Origin: CALMEC01 sp964440285
GTDB lineage: Bacteria > Actinomycetota > Thermoleophilia > Miltoncostaeales > Miltoncostaeaceae
Reading direction: 5' to 3'
Assembly (NCBI GenBank): GCA_964440285.1
Contig: CAYTRV010000160.1
Coordinates: 1-5,169, forward strand
Length of the DNA stretch: 5,169 nt
Positions 1-5,169 of this stretch are shown piece after piece; the stretch's first letter is position 1; every line of letters begins with the position of its first letter. The notes beneath the pieces are model-generated. The model made no database searches. It saw only the letters and a list, made by a program, of their open reading frames with translations, and was not told the origin of the DNA. A program made the translations under genes and the position numbers.

Positions 1-445
1 CCGCTGGAGCGAACACGGCGGTGATCTGCGCTGCGGCCTTTTCGCCCCCGCCGCCGGAGGACTCGTTCGCGAACCCTGCCCAGAGTCCGAGGGCGGCGAC
101 CATGACGAGGCATGACGCGACCAGCAAGAGGCGGCCTTCGCGGTTGCGCCGCTTCTTCGCGCGGCGCCGAGCGGTCTCCGAGTCGGTGTGCCCGAACACC
201 CCTTCCGGCCTGGTCGAGAAGCGCGAGTCGTACTCGTCGATGACGAGCCGTCCGTCCAGCTCGAGAAACTCGGCGTAGGTACGGAGGAATCCCTTGATGT
301 AGGTCGAGCCGGGGAGCACCTCGAAGTGCTCCTCCTCGAGGGCCCGCAGGTACTTCCCGCGGATCTTCGTGGTGGCTTCGCAGTCGGAGATGTCGAGGCC
401 GCGCCGGAGGCGTGCCTCTCTGAGTGTGTTTCCGATTTCGAACAT
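1..445 (-). CDS. RodZ-like helix-turn-helix membrane protein (partial, C-terminus beyond the window)
   Basis: The minus strand is open from an ATG at 445-443 to the window edge, giving about 148 residues without a stop. The protein begins MFEIGNTLREARLRRGLDIS and continues with KIRGKYLRALEEEHFEVLPG and then YIKGFLRTYAEFLELDG. This is the signature of the N-terminal HTH_25 (Xre-like) domain of RodZ-type proteins, residues 1 to about 68. A strongly basic stretch (about 93-105) precedes one hydrophobic segment (about 106-126), and a Gly/Ser-rich linker follows. The layout is therefore a cytoplasmic HTH, one membrane pass and an extracytoplasmic part, as in RodZ, which links MreB filaments to the elongation machinery. 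In many Gram-positive and related genomes such a gene sits beside ftsK, as here. The start is chosen because family members begin at this MFEIG motif. No Shine-Dalgarno sequence precedes it; instead a hairpin ends 2 nt upstream. The periplasmic DUF4115-type domain, if present, is outside the window, so a true RodZ role is inferred. Confidence 0.88.
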   Translation of the reverse strand, partial: MFEIGNTLREARLRRGLDISDCEATTKIRGKYLRALEEEHFEVLPGSTYIKGFLRTYAEFLELDGRLVIDEYDSRFSTRPEGVFGHTDSETARRRAKKRRNREGRLLLVASCLVMVAALGLWAGFANESSGGGGEKAAAQITAVFAPA

Positions 446-447
446 AC

Positions 448-479
448 GGCGGACCGCCCTGGACAAGGGCGGGTCCGCC
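448..479 (-). repeat. Long GC-rich hairpin abutting the rodZ-like start codon
   Basis: The arms at 448-460 and 466-479 are complementary over 13 bp with a single extra base (a bulged C in the minus-strand transcript) and a 5-nt loop at 461-465. In the minus-strand transcript the stem ends only 2 nt before the rodZ-like ATG. No T-run follows, so it does not look like a classical intrinsic terminator for ftsK. It could be an mRNA structure that limits translation or read-through, a protein-binding palindrome, or one copy of a dispersed intergenic repeat. The palindrome is directly visible; its role is inference. Confidence 0.6.
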
Positions 480-485
480 AGGATA

Positions 486-507
486 CCAGGGGTTTTTCAA
501 CCCCAGG
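486..507 (-). terminator. Hairpin directly after the ftsK stop codon (possible transcript-end structure)
   Basis: Read on the minus strand, CCTGGGGTT and AACCCCTGG flank a GAAA tetraloop, forming eight base pairs with one T-T mismatch. It starts 2 nt after the ftsK TGA (512-510). A GNRA-type loop on a GC stem is typical of stable transcript-end hairpins. No U-tract follows, so efficient intrinsic termination is doubtful. It may protect the 3' end or act together with the second hairpin just downstream. Confidence 0.45.
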
Positions 508-509
508 TC

Positions 510-2894
510 TCAGTCGTCCCCGTCGTCCATCTCGGCGTCGGGATCGGGGCGGCGAAGGATGCGGTCCAGGTCGCCTTCGCCAACCAGCACCGTGCGCGGC
601 TTCGACCCTTCGTGGCCCGAGATGACGCCCATTCGCTCCATCACATCCACCAGGCGCCCGGCGCGGGCGTATCCGACTCCCAGCCGCCGCTGGAGCAACG
701 ACACCGAGGCGGTGCCCTGGCTCACGACCATCTCGATCGCCTTGACGATGAGGTCGTCCGCGTCCGGGTCGAGCGGATCGTCCTCCGGCAGCTCCGGCCG
801 CTCGAGCAGATCGTCGCGCAGCTCCGGCTTCCCCTGGCGGCGCCAGTGGTCGGTGATCGCGAGGATCTCCTCCTCGCTGACGTAGGCGCCCTGAAGCCGC
901 TGGAGGCGGGACGTGCCGATCGGCCGGAAGAGCATGTCACCGGAGCCGAGGAGGCTCTCGGCGCCGGTCGCGTCGAGGACGACGCGGGAGTCGACCTGCG
1001 ACGAGACCGCGAAGGCGATCCGCGACGGGACGTTGGCCTTGATCATCCCCGTGATGACGTCGACGGACGGCCGCTGCGTCGCCAGGACGAGGTGGATGCC
1101 GACGGCGCGGCTCTTCTGGGCGAGCCGGATGATGGCGTCCTCGACCTCCGCCGGCGACACCATCATCAGGTCGGCGAGCTCGTCGATGAGCACGAGGATC
1201 GTGGGGATCTGCTTCTCGCCGCGGGCCGTCCGGGCCGCGTTCCAGTCGCGGATGTTGCGAGCGCGGTCCTGGCCCATGAGCTCGTACCGGCTCTCCATCT
1301 CCCGCACGACGTTCGCGAGGACCGCGGACGCGTTCTTCATGTTGGTGACCACGGGCGTGAGCAGGTGCGGGATGCCCTCGTAATGGTTCAGCTCGACCTT
1401 CTTCGGGTCGATCAGGATCATCCGCAGGTCGTCCGGCGTGGAGCGCAGCAGGATCGACGCGAGGATCGCGTTGAGGCACACGCTCTTGCCGGTCCCGGTC
1501 GATCCGGCGATGAGGATGTGGGGCATGCGGGCGAGGTCGAGGTAGACGGCGCTGCCGCCGATGTCGATCCCCAGCCAGCTCATCAGCGGTCCGGCGTTCT
1601 CCGGGAAGTCGCGGAAGAGGTCGCCGAGCGTGACCATCGTCGCGTTGGCGTTCGCGACCTCCACGCCGACGGCTTGTTTGCCGGGGATCGGCGCGATGAT
1701 GCGGATCTCCTCGCGCGCGGCAAGCGCGTAGGCGAGGTCGTCGCGCAGGGCGGTCACGCGGCTCACCTTTGTGCCGGGTGCCAGCTGCAGTTCGTACCGG
1801 GTCACGCGCGGGCCGCTGACCGCTTCGGTGACCTCGGCCTGCACGCCGAAATGGCCGAGCGTCTCGACCAGGCGGCGGCTCGTCTCCTGGATGACGGATG
1901 CCGGCTGGGTGCTCGGTCCGCTCGAGCGCTTCAGCACGTTCGCGGAGGGCGGGCGGTACCCGCGCCGCGGCGCAGCCGGCGGGATGAGCGTCTCCATCGG
2001 GGGAGGCGGCGATTCGTAGCCGTCGTCGTCGAGCGCGACATCCATGTGGGGCTGAGGGGTGGACCGCCGGGACGCGGCGATCGGCTCGGCGGGGTCGCCG
2101 GGGTCTGGGCCGAGCGCCGGCGAGCGGGGCATGGTTCCGGCGCTGCCGAACAGGTCCGGGAAGTGGTCCGCGCCATCGAGGAGGGGCCTGGCCCCTCCGG
2201 GGAGGACGACGGTGGGCTCGTCCCGCGTGTCACGTCGCGTGCGCACCTGCTCGCCGATCAGCTGACCGCCGCGGACGGCGGAGAGGGTGACGGCGCGGGC
2301 GCTGCGACCCACCACCTTGCCGGCGATAGCCGCCCCCTGGCCCGATCGGCGAAGGAGGATGCCGAGCGAGGCGCCCGTCACGAGCACGCCGCCGGCGATG
2401 AGGCCCAGAAGCACCAGGAGGGTGGTCGCCGCCCCGCCGATGGTGTGGGCGGTCACGAAGTGCTCGAGCTCGCCGACGAAGCCGCCGCGACCCCGCATGA
2501 CGGTCGGATCGAACCATCCGGTTCGAGTGCGTCCGCCCAGACCGAGGCTTCCCGCCGCGAGCGCGAGCAGCAGGGCTCCTCCGAGCACACCGGCGCCGAG
2601 CTGGAACGGGCGCCGTTTGAGGATCTCCCACCCGAAGATGACCGCGAGGCCGAGCGCGACCAGCACCAGCGGCGCGAGCGCGACGGCGCGGCCGATACCG
2701 AGACGCACCAGGGTCTCCAACCCGTTGCCCAAGGGGCCCACCGAGACGCCGAGGAAGAGCGTCATCCCGAGGAACGCTCCCAGACCCACCAGGCCGAGGC
2801 CGGTGATCTCCCGGGATTGCATGTCGTGGGCGTTCGCGGCGGTGCGTCGGCTCGGACCCTGACGGCGTCTGCGAACGGCGGTCGTTGCGGCCAT
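510..2894 (-). CDS. ftsK: DNA translocase FtsK (FtsK/SpoIIIE family)
   Basis: The 794-residue protein is a membrane-anchored, ATP-driven double-stranded DNA pump that moves chromosome termini through the closing septum. A short basic N-terminus is followed by four hydrophobic segments (about 30-50, 67-88, 99-119, 154-180). Next comes a Pro/Ser-rich linker (about 230-350), then the alpha/beta motor from about 360. The Walker A motif GSTGTGKS is at 464-471 and the Walker B strand LVLIDE at 567-572. IDPKKVELNHYEGIPHL and LATQRPSVDVITGMIKANVP are further motor signatures. The C-terminal winged-helix gamma domain (about 713-773, including SLLQRRLGVGYARAGRLVD) is the part that reads polar guide sequences (KOPS/SRS) in the family. 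A short acidic tail ends the protein. The frame stays open far upstream across the superoxide dismutase gene, but that part is shadow. I chose the ATG at 2894-2892 because GAGGA (2898-2902) lies just ahead of it and the basic N-terminus fits. An ATG at 3008-3006, adding 38 residues, is a weaker alternative. Confidence 0.96.
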   Translation of the reverse strand: MAATTAVRRRRQGPSRRTAANAHDMQSREITGLGLVGLGAFLGMTLFLGVSVGPLGNGLETLVRLGIGRAVALAPLVLVALGLAVIFGWEILKRRPFQLGAGVLGGALLLALAAGSLGLGGRTRTGWFDPTVMRGRGGFVGELEHFVTAHTIGGAATTLLVLLGLIAGGVLVTGASLGILLRRSGQGAAIAGKVVGRSARAVTLSAVRGGQLIGEQVRTRRDTRDEPTVVLPGGARPLLDGADHFPDLFGSAGTMPRSPALGPDPGDPAEPIAASRRSTPQPHMDVALDDDGYESPPPPMETLIPPAAPRRGYRPPSANVLKRSSGPSTQPASVIQETSRRLVETLGHFGVQAEVTEAVSGPRVTRYELQLAPGTKVSRVTALRDDLAYALAAREEIRIIAPIPGKQAVGVEVANANATMVTLGDLFRDFPENAGPLMSWLGIDIGGSAVYLDLARMPHILIAGSTGTGKSVCLNAILASILLRSTPDDLRMILIDPKKVELNHYEGIPHLLTPVVTNMKNASAVLANVVREMESRYELMGQDRARNIRDWNAARTARGEKQIPTILVLIDELADLMMVSPAEVEDAIIRLAQKSRAVGIHLVLATQRPSVDVITGMIKANVPSRIAFAVSSQVDSRVVLDATGAESLLGSGDMLFRPIGTSRLQRLQGAYVSEEEILAITDHWRRQGKPELRDDLLERPELPEDDPLDPDADDLIVKAIEMVVSQGTASVSLLQRRLGVGYARAGRLVDVMERMGVISGHEGSKPRTVLVGEGDLDRILRRPDPDAEMDDGDD

Positions 2895-3044
2895 GACTTC
2901 CTCGTGGTGGTGTGGCGAACGGGCGGACTGCTCCCGGTCCGAGGAAATTGGCGGTGAAGGTGAATGTTCCTGCCGGGCCGCCTCCCTCTGGTGGGGTAGG
3001 GTTGCCATCAAAATTCCGTCCTTACGCACGAAGGAGCGCGATCG
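2895..3044. promoter_or_regulatory. Divergent intergenic region between ftsK and the superoxide dismutase gene
   Basis: This 150-bp gap separates the two divergent starts, so promoters for both directions should lie here unless ftsK is transcribed from inside the dismutase gene. The only AT-richer pocket is about 3001-3025. It contains a TTGCCA (3002-3007) that could serve as a -35 element on the plus strand, and a TAGGGT (2997-3002) matching the loose TANNNT -10 pattern, but neither has a well-spaced partner. No clear Fur, SoxR or other operator palindrome is visible. The regulatory role is inferred mainly from the gene arrangement. Confidence 0.4.
3031..3036 (+). promoter_or_regulatory. Ribosome binding site of the superoxide dismutase gene
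   Basis: AAGGAG lies 8 nt before the GTG at 3045. This is the best Shine-Dalgarno match on the plus strand in the window. It decides the GTG start over the in-frame ATG at 3072, which has only a distant AAGG upstream. Confidence 0.75.
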
Positions 3045-3668
3045 GTGGCGAACCTCCACAAGGCCGCAGCGATGGCCAAGCCGGACAAGATCCTCAAGCT
3101 CGACGGCATCTCGGCCGAGTCCGTCGAGGCCCACTGGGGGCTGTACGAGGCGTACTGCAACAAGTACAACGAGATCTCGGAGCGCCTCCAGGCGGCCGAC
3201 CAGGGCGCCGCGAACCAGATCTACTCGGACTACCGGGCGCTGCGTGAGAACCTCACGTTCGCGATCGGTGGCATCAAGAACCATGAGCTGTACTTCGACA
3301 ACCTCGGTCCCGCGGGTGGCGCTCCGAACGACGGGTTCGCCGCGCTGATCGATCGTGATTTCGGCGGCCTCGACGCGATGCTGGCCGAGCTCAAGGCCGG
3401 CGGGATGGCCGGCCGCGGCTGGGCGTGGGTCGCGTACGACTGGGACTGGCAGCGGATCGACGTGTACATCGGCGACGCCCAGCACACGTTCCCGGTCTGG
3501 AACGCGACGCCGATCATCGCGCTCGACGTCTACGAGCACGCCTACATCCGGGACTTCTCGACCGCGCGGGCCAAGTACATCGACGCGTTCATGGCGAACC
3601 TCGACTGGGCGGCGATCAACGCCCGGTTCGACCGGTACGGCATCGCCGCCGCCGCCGGGGTCTCGTAG
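3045..3668 (+). CDS. Superoxide dismutase, Fe/Mn family (divergent subgroup)
   Basis: The protein has 207 residues with a GTG start, a usual length for the family, and no signal peptide, so it is cytoplasmic. It would convert superoxide to hydrogen peroxide and oxygen. The four metal ligands can be placed: H30 in AHWGLYEAY, H80 in KNHELYFDNLGP, and D161 and H165 in LDVYEHAYIRDF. The family core GRGWAWVAY (123-131) and the closing KYIDAFMANLDW are also present. The metal is Fe or Mn; Q146 sits where Mn-type enzymes carry the second-sphere glutamine, a weak hint towards Mn. The first helix lacks the second-sphere His and gateway Tyr of the classical enzymes, having Y34 and C38 instead. It resembles a known but less studied subgroup with an HxxLYxxY first helix. 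The epoxide-hydrolase-like gene starts 14 nt downstream with no terminator between, suggesting co-transcription. Confidence 0.93.
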   Translation: MANLHKAAAMAKPDKILKLDGISAESVEAHWGLYEAYCNKYNEISERLQAADQGAANQIYSDYRALRENLTFAIGGIKNHELYFDNLGPAGGAPNDGFAALIDRDFGGLDAMLAELKAGGMAGRGWAWVAYDWDWQRIDVYIGDAQHTFPVWNATPIIALDVYEHAYIRDFSTARAKYIDAFMANLDWAAINARFDRYGIAAAAGVS

Positions 3669-3682
3669 AGCCTCAGCACGGG

Positions 3683-4558
3683 ATGCCCGTCACCCCGGGA
3701 GTCGCCGACCTCGGCGACGTTCAGCTCCACTACCTGGAGGCCGGGGACGGACCGCTCGTCGTCTGCCTCCACGGTTTTCCCGATCACGCGCCGACCTTTC
3801 GGCCGCTGCTGGATGAGCTCGCGCAGGCGGGATTCAGGGGTGTCGCGCCGTTCATGCGCGGCTACGCGCCGTCGACGGTCGACGCTTCGACCTACGAGGC
3901 TGCAGCGCTCGCACGCGACGTCCTCGGCCTCATCGATACGCTCGGTGACGGCAAACCCGCAGGCGTGGTCGGCCACGACTGGGGCGGCGTTGCGGCGCAG
4001 CACGCCGCGGCGTTGGCGCCCGCGCGCATCCGGCGGCTCGTGACGATCGCGATCCCGCATGCGGAGGCATTCGCAGGAGCCCTCCGGGGCGATCCCGGGC
4101 AGTTGCGCCGATCGTGGTACGAGTTCTTGTTCCTCGCCGAAGGCTTCGCGGAGCGGGTGGTGGCGCAGGATGCGTTTGCGTTCATCGACCGCCTCGTGGC
4201 GGAGTGGTCGCCCGGCGGCGCGCTCGAGCCGGAGGACTGGGAGGCGATCAAGCGGACGCTCGGGTCCCCGGGGGTCCTGACCGCCGCGCTCGCCTACTAT
4301 CGGTGCGCGTTCGTCGCGGCGCGGCGCGACCCGGCGCTCGCCGAGTTGGCGGCCAGGTGGGCCGATCCGGTCGCGGTTCCGACGCTGGCCATCGTGGGGG
4401 CCGACGACGGGTGCATCGCCCCGGCCGTGAGCGCGGGACAGGAGGGCCATTTCAGCGGCGCGTACCGGCGAGAGGTGATCCCAGGTGCCGGCCACTGGCC
4501 GCATCGCGAGGCGTCCGGCGTCGTGACCCCGTTGATCCTCGATTGGATGCGCGGCTGA
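3683..4558 (+). CDS. Alpha/beta hydrolase, probable soluble epoxide hydrolase
   Basis: The 291-residue cytoplasmic enzyme has the alpha/beta-hydrolase fold. HGFPD (30-34) forms the oxyanion-hole turn. The nucleophile elbow is GHDWGG with Asp99, not Ser, which narrows it to epoxide hydrolases and haloalkane or fluoroacetate dehalogenases. The acid is probably D242 in VGADDGC and the base H271 in GAGHWPH. The cap region carries SWYEFLF (Y146) and LAYYR (Y205/Y206), at the places where epoxide hydrolases use two tyrosines to hold and protonate the epoxide oxygen. This favours epoxide hydrolase (EC 3.3.2.x) over dehalogenase; the substrate cannot be told. The frame is open upstream into the dismutase gene, but homology begins only at the ATG at 3683. 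The upstream CACGGG is a weak ribosome site, consistent with translation coupled to the dismutase gene. The stop codon overlaps the likely start of the next gene. Confidence 0.9.
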   Translation: MPVTPGVADLGDVQLHYLEAGDGPLVVCLHGFPDHAPTFRPLLDELAQAGFRGVAPFMRGYAPSTVDASTYEAAALARDVLGLIDTLGDGKPAGVVGHDWGGVAAQHAAALAPARIRRLVTIAIPHAEAFAGALRGDPGQLRRSWYEFLFLAEGFAERVVAQDAFAFIDRLVAEWSPGGALEPEDWEAIKRTLGSPGVLTAALAYYRCAFVAARRDPALAELAARWADPVAVPTLAIVGADDGCIAPAVSAGQEGHFSGAYRREVIPGAGHWPHREASGVVTPLILDWMRG

Positions 4559-4992
4559 CGACGGCCGGCTACTCGGGGACGCCGCTGGCGAAGAAGCTGG
4601 GGATCAGGGAGGGGGCTCGGCTGACCCTCGTGCGTGCGCCGGAGGGCTTCGAGTCGCTGCTCTCCCCCATCCCGGACGGCGTGCGGATCGGCCGGCGTAT
4701 CGGGCGCGGCGCCGACGTCATCGTCGCGTTCCACACATCCCGGGCACAGCTGGAGGCCGGGTTTGACCGACTGCGGGCCGGGATGCACGACGCAGGGGGA
4801 TTGTGGATCGCCTGGCCGAAGCGGGCCTCCGGTGTCGCGACCGACGTCACCGAGGACGTCGTCCGCGAGATCGCGCTCGCGAAGGGCCTGGTCGACAACA
4901 AGGTCTGCGCAATCGACGCCACCTGGAGCGGCCTACGGATCGTGGTGCGGGTCGCCGACCGCGGCGCGGTGTCTGCGGACACCGGACGTTGA
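4555..4992 (+). CDS. DUF3052 family protein of unknown function
   Basis: The frame encodes about 145 residues. It contains TAGYSGTPLAKKLGIREGAR near the N-terminus, then LVRAPEGFESLLSPIPDGV, GLWIAWPKRASGV, TDVTEDVVREIAL, GLVDNKVCAID and TWSGLRIVVRV. This is the conserved pattern of DUF3052 proteins, common in actinobacteria and related groups; the biochemical role is not known to me. No signal peptide or membrane segment is visible. No ATG or GTG is available near the expected start. Family members usually begin just before TAGYSGTPL, so the best fit is a CTG at 4555 that overlaps the hydrolase TGA by 4 nt (CTGA). A TTG at 4543 would add four residues. GGAT at 4545-4548 could act as a weak ribosome site. 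The overlap implies translational coupling with the hydrolase gene. The stop codon lies inside the left arm of the operator palindrome of the next gene. Confidence 0.82.
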   Translation: MTTAGYSGTPLAKKLGIREGARLTLVRAPEGFESLLSPIPDGVRIGRRIGRGADVIVAFHTSRAQLEAGFDRLRAGMHDAGGLWIAWPKRASGVATDVTEDVVREIALAKGLVDNKVCAIDATWSGLRIVVRVADRGAVSADTGR

Positions 4993-5012
4993 TGACACAT
5001 ACATCATCAACG
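4987..5012. promoter_or_regulatory. Operator-like inverted repeat, 9-bp perfect arms
   Basis: CGTTGATGA (4987-4995) and TCATCAACG (5004-5012) are exact reverse complements around an 8-nt spacer. The repeat overlaps the stop codon of the DUF3052 gene and lies 19 nt before the RHH start codon. No T-run follows, so a DNA-binding site for the RHH protein is more likely than a terminator. Confidence 0.65.
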
Positions 5013-5026
5013 TGATGTAACATCAC
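5012..5026. promoter_or_regulatory. Operator-like palindrome, 7-bp arms around one base
   Basis: GTGATGT (5012-5018), a central A (5019) and ACATCAC (5020-5026) form a perfect 15-bp palindrome. It shares the TGATG/CATCA half-site with the upstream inverted repeat and touches it at position 5012. It covers the probable -10 element, so a bound RHH protein would block the promoter. Confidence 0.65.
5018..5023 (+). promoter_or_regulatory. Probable -10 element of the RHH gene (TAACAT)
   Basis: TAACAT matches the TANNNT -10 pattern of high-GC bacteria. It ends 8 nt before the ATG at 5032, so transcription would begin at or within a base or two of the start codon. The sequence before the ATG (CACCTCTT) has no Shine-Dalgarno match. 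Both points suggest a leaderless mRNA. A -35 element is unclear; TGACAC at 4993-4998 is a weak candidate with a long spacer. Confidence 0.45.
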
Positions 5027-5031
5027 CTCTT

Positions 5032-5169
5032 ATGAAGCGACTCCAGATCATGATCGAGGAGGACCTCGACGCCGCCCTGGAGCGCCAGGCTGCCCGCGAG
5101 GCGACGTCGAAGGCAGCACTGATCAGGCGCTACGTTGCGATGCAACTTCGACCCGCACCGGACATCGAG
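5032..5169 (+). CDS. Ribbon-helix-helix (CopG/VapB-type) DNA-binding protein, probable antitoxin (partial, cut at right edge)
   Basis: The 46 visible residues start MKRLQIMIEEDLDAALERQA and continue REATSKAALIRRYVAMQL. This is the ribbon-helix-helix pattern: a short basic beta strand (KRLQIMI), helix A (EEDLDAALERQAARE), a turn with TSK, and helix B (AALIRRYVAMQL). RHH dimers insert the strand into the DNA major groove and usually bind repeated short half-sites, which the 4987-5026 repeats would supply. Proteins of this type are mostly antitoxins of VapBC-like pairs or small autoregulators. The C-terminal, toxin-neutralising part and any toxin gene lie beyond the window, so the antitoxin role is inference. 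The upstream region is AT-richer than the rest of the window, which fits an independently regulated and possibly acquired unit. Confidence 0.8.
   Translation, partial: MKRLQIMIEEDLDAALERQAAREATSKAALIRRYVAMQLRPAPDIE

Noticed and set aside
188..625. 145-residue plus-strand frame over the rodZ-like gene start
   Set aside because: It is antisense to the clear HTH domain, crosses both hairpins and ends in low-complexity Arg/Pro sequence.
510..2894. FtsK-like protein as a conjugation or plasmid-transfer translocase (TraB/Tra type)
   Set aside because: The four membrane segments, linker and C-terminal gamma domain, and the neighbouring rodZ-like gene, fit the chromosomal cell-division protein. No mobile-element genes are nearby.
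369..2957. 862-residue open frame on the plus strand, antisense to ftsK
   Set aside because: It is rich in Arg, Asp, Glu, Gly and Ala with no recognisable domain, and it mirrors ftsK codons in a very GC-rich sequence. The ftsK frame opposite has every family motif.
2895..3539. N-terminal extension of the ftsK frame by up to 215 residues
   Set aside because: It runs antisense through the superoxide dismutase gene, has no FtsK similarity, and a ribosome-site-preceded ATG exists at 2894.
3425..3682. 86-residue upstream extension of the hydrolase frame
   Set aside because: It overlaps the dismutase gene out of frame, and its Arg-rich composition is typical of a shadow. Hydrolase similarity starts at 3683.
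3542..4504. 320-residue minus-strand frame opposite the hydrolase
   Set aside because: No domain or motif is visible and the composition is shadow-like. The plus-strand frame has a full catalytic set.
4114..4542. Upstream part of the frame that contains the DUF3052 protein
   Set aside because: It overlaps the hydrolase out of frame and is Arg/Gly-rich. DUF3052 similarity begins only after about 4555.
4987..5012. Inverted repeat as a terminator of the dismutase operon
   Set aside because: The stem is AT-rich and short, no T-run follows on either strand, and it shares half-sites with the next palindrome, which fits an operator better.
1..5169. tRNA, rRNA, CRISPR array, insertion sequence or phage genes
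   Set aside because: No cloverleaf, repeat-spacer pattern, transposase motif or attachment-site duplication was seen. Sensitive RNA-family searches could not be run.

Overview
The window comes from a very GC-rich bacterial chromosome; nearly every reading frame stays open over long stretches. The gene content points to a high-GC actinobacterium-like or Chloroflexota-like lineage: a DUF3052 protein, an FtsK with four membrane helices and a proline-rich linker, and a RodZ-type helix-turn-helix membrane protein. I cannot fix the taxon from sequence alone.

Layout. On the minus strand, reading leftward, are ftsK (2894 to 510) and then the start of a RodZ-like gene (445 to the left window edge). 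The 64 nt between them hold two back-to-back hairpins. On the plus strand, reading rightward and divergent from ftsK, is a compact run of three genes. These are an Fe/Mn superoxide dismutase (3045-3668), an epoxide-hydrolase-type alpha/beta hydrolase 14 nt later (3683-4558), and a DUF3052 protein that overlaps the hydrolase stop codon. A separate, comparatively AT-rich promoter/operator region follows (4987-5031). It is packed with inverted repeats and leads into a ribbon-helix-helix DNA-binding protein, probably an antitoxin, cut off by the right window edge.

How the genes fit together. The left half is cell-cycle and envelope housekeeping: FtsK for chromosome translocation at the septum, RodZ-like protein for cell shape. 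The right half looks like a small detoxification operon, with superoxide removal and epoxide hydrolysis plus a protein of unknown function, followed by an autoregulated RHH unit whose partner (for example a PIN-domain toxin) would lie just beyond the window.

Most of the window is ordinary. I do not see an obvious new multi-gene system. The places most worth a second look are the operator array in front of the RHH gene, which likely gives a leaderless mRNA, the tandem hairpins between ftsK and rodZ, the non-ATG overlapping start of the DUF3052 gene, and the non-canonical gateway residues of the superoxide dismutase.
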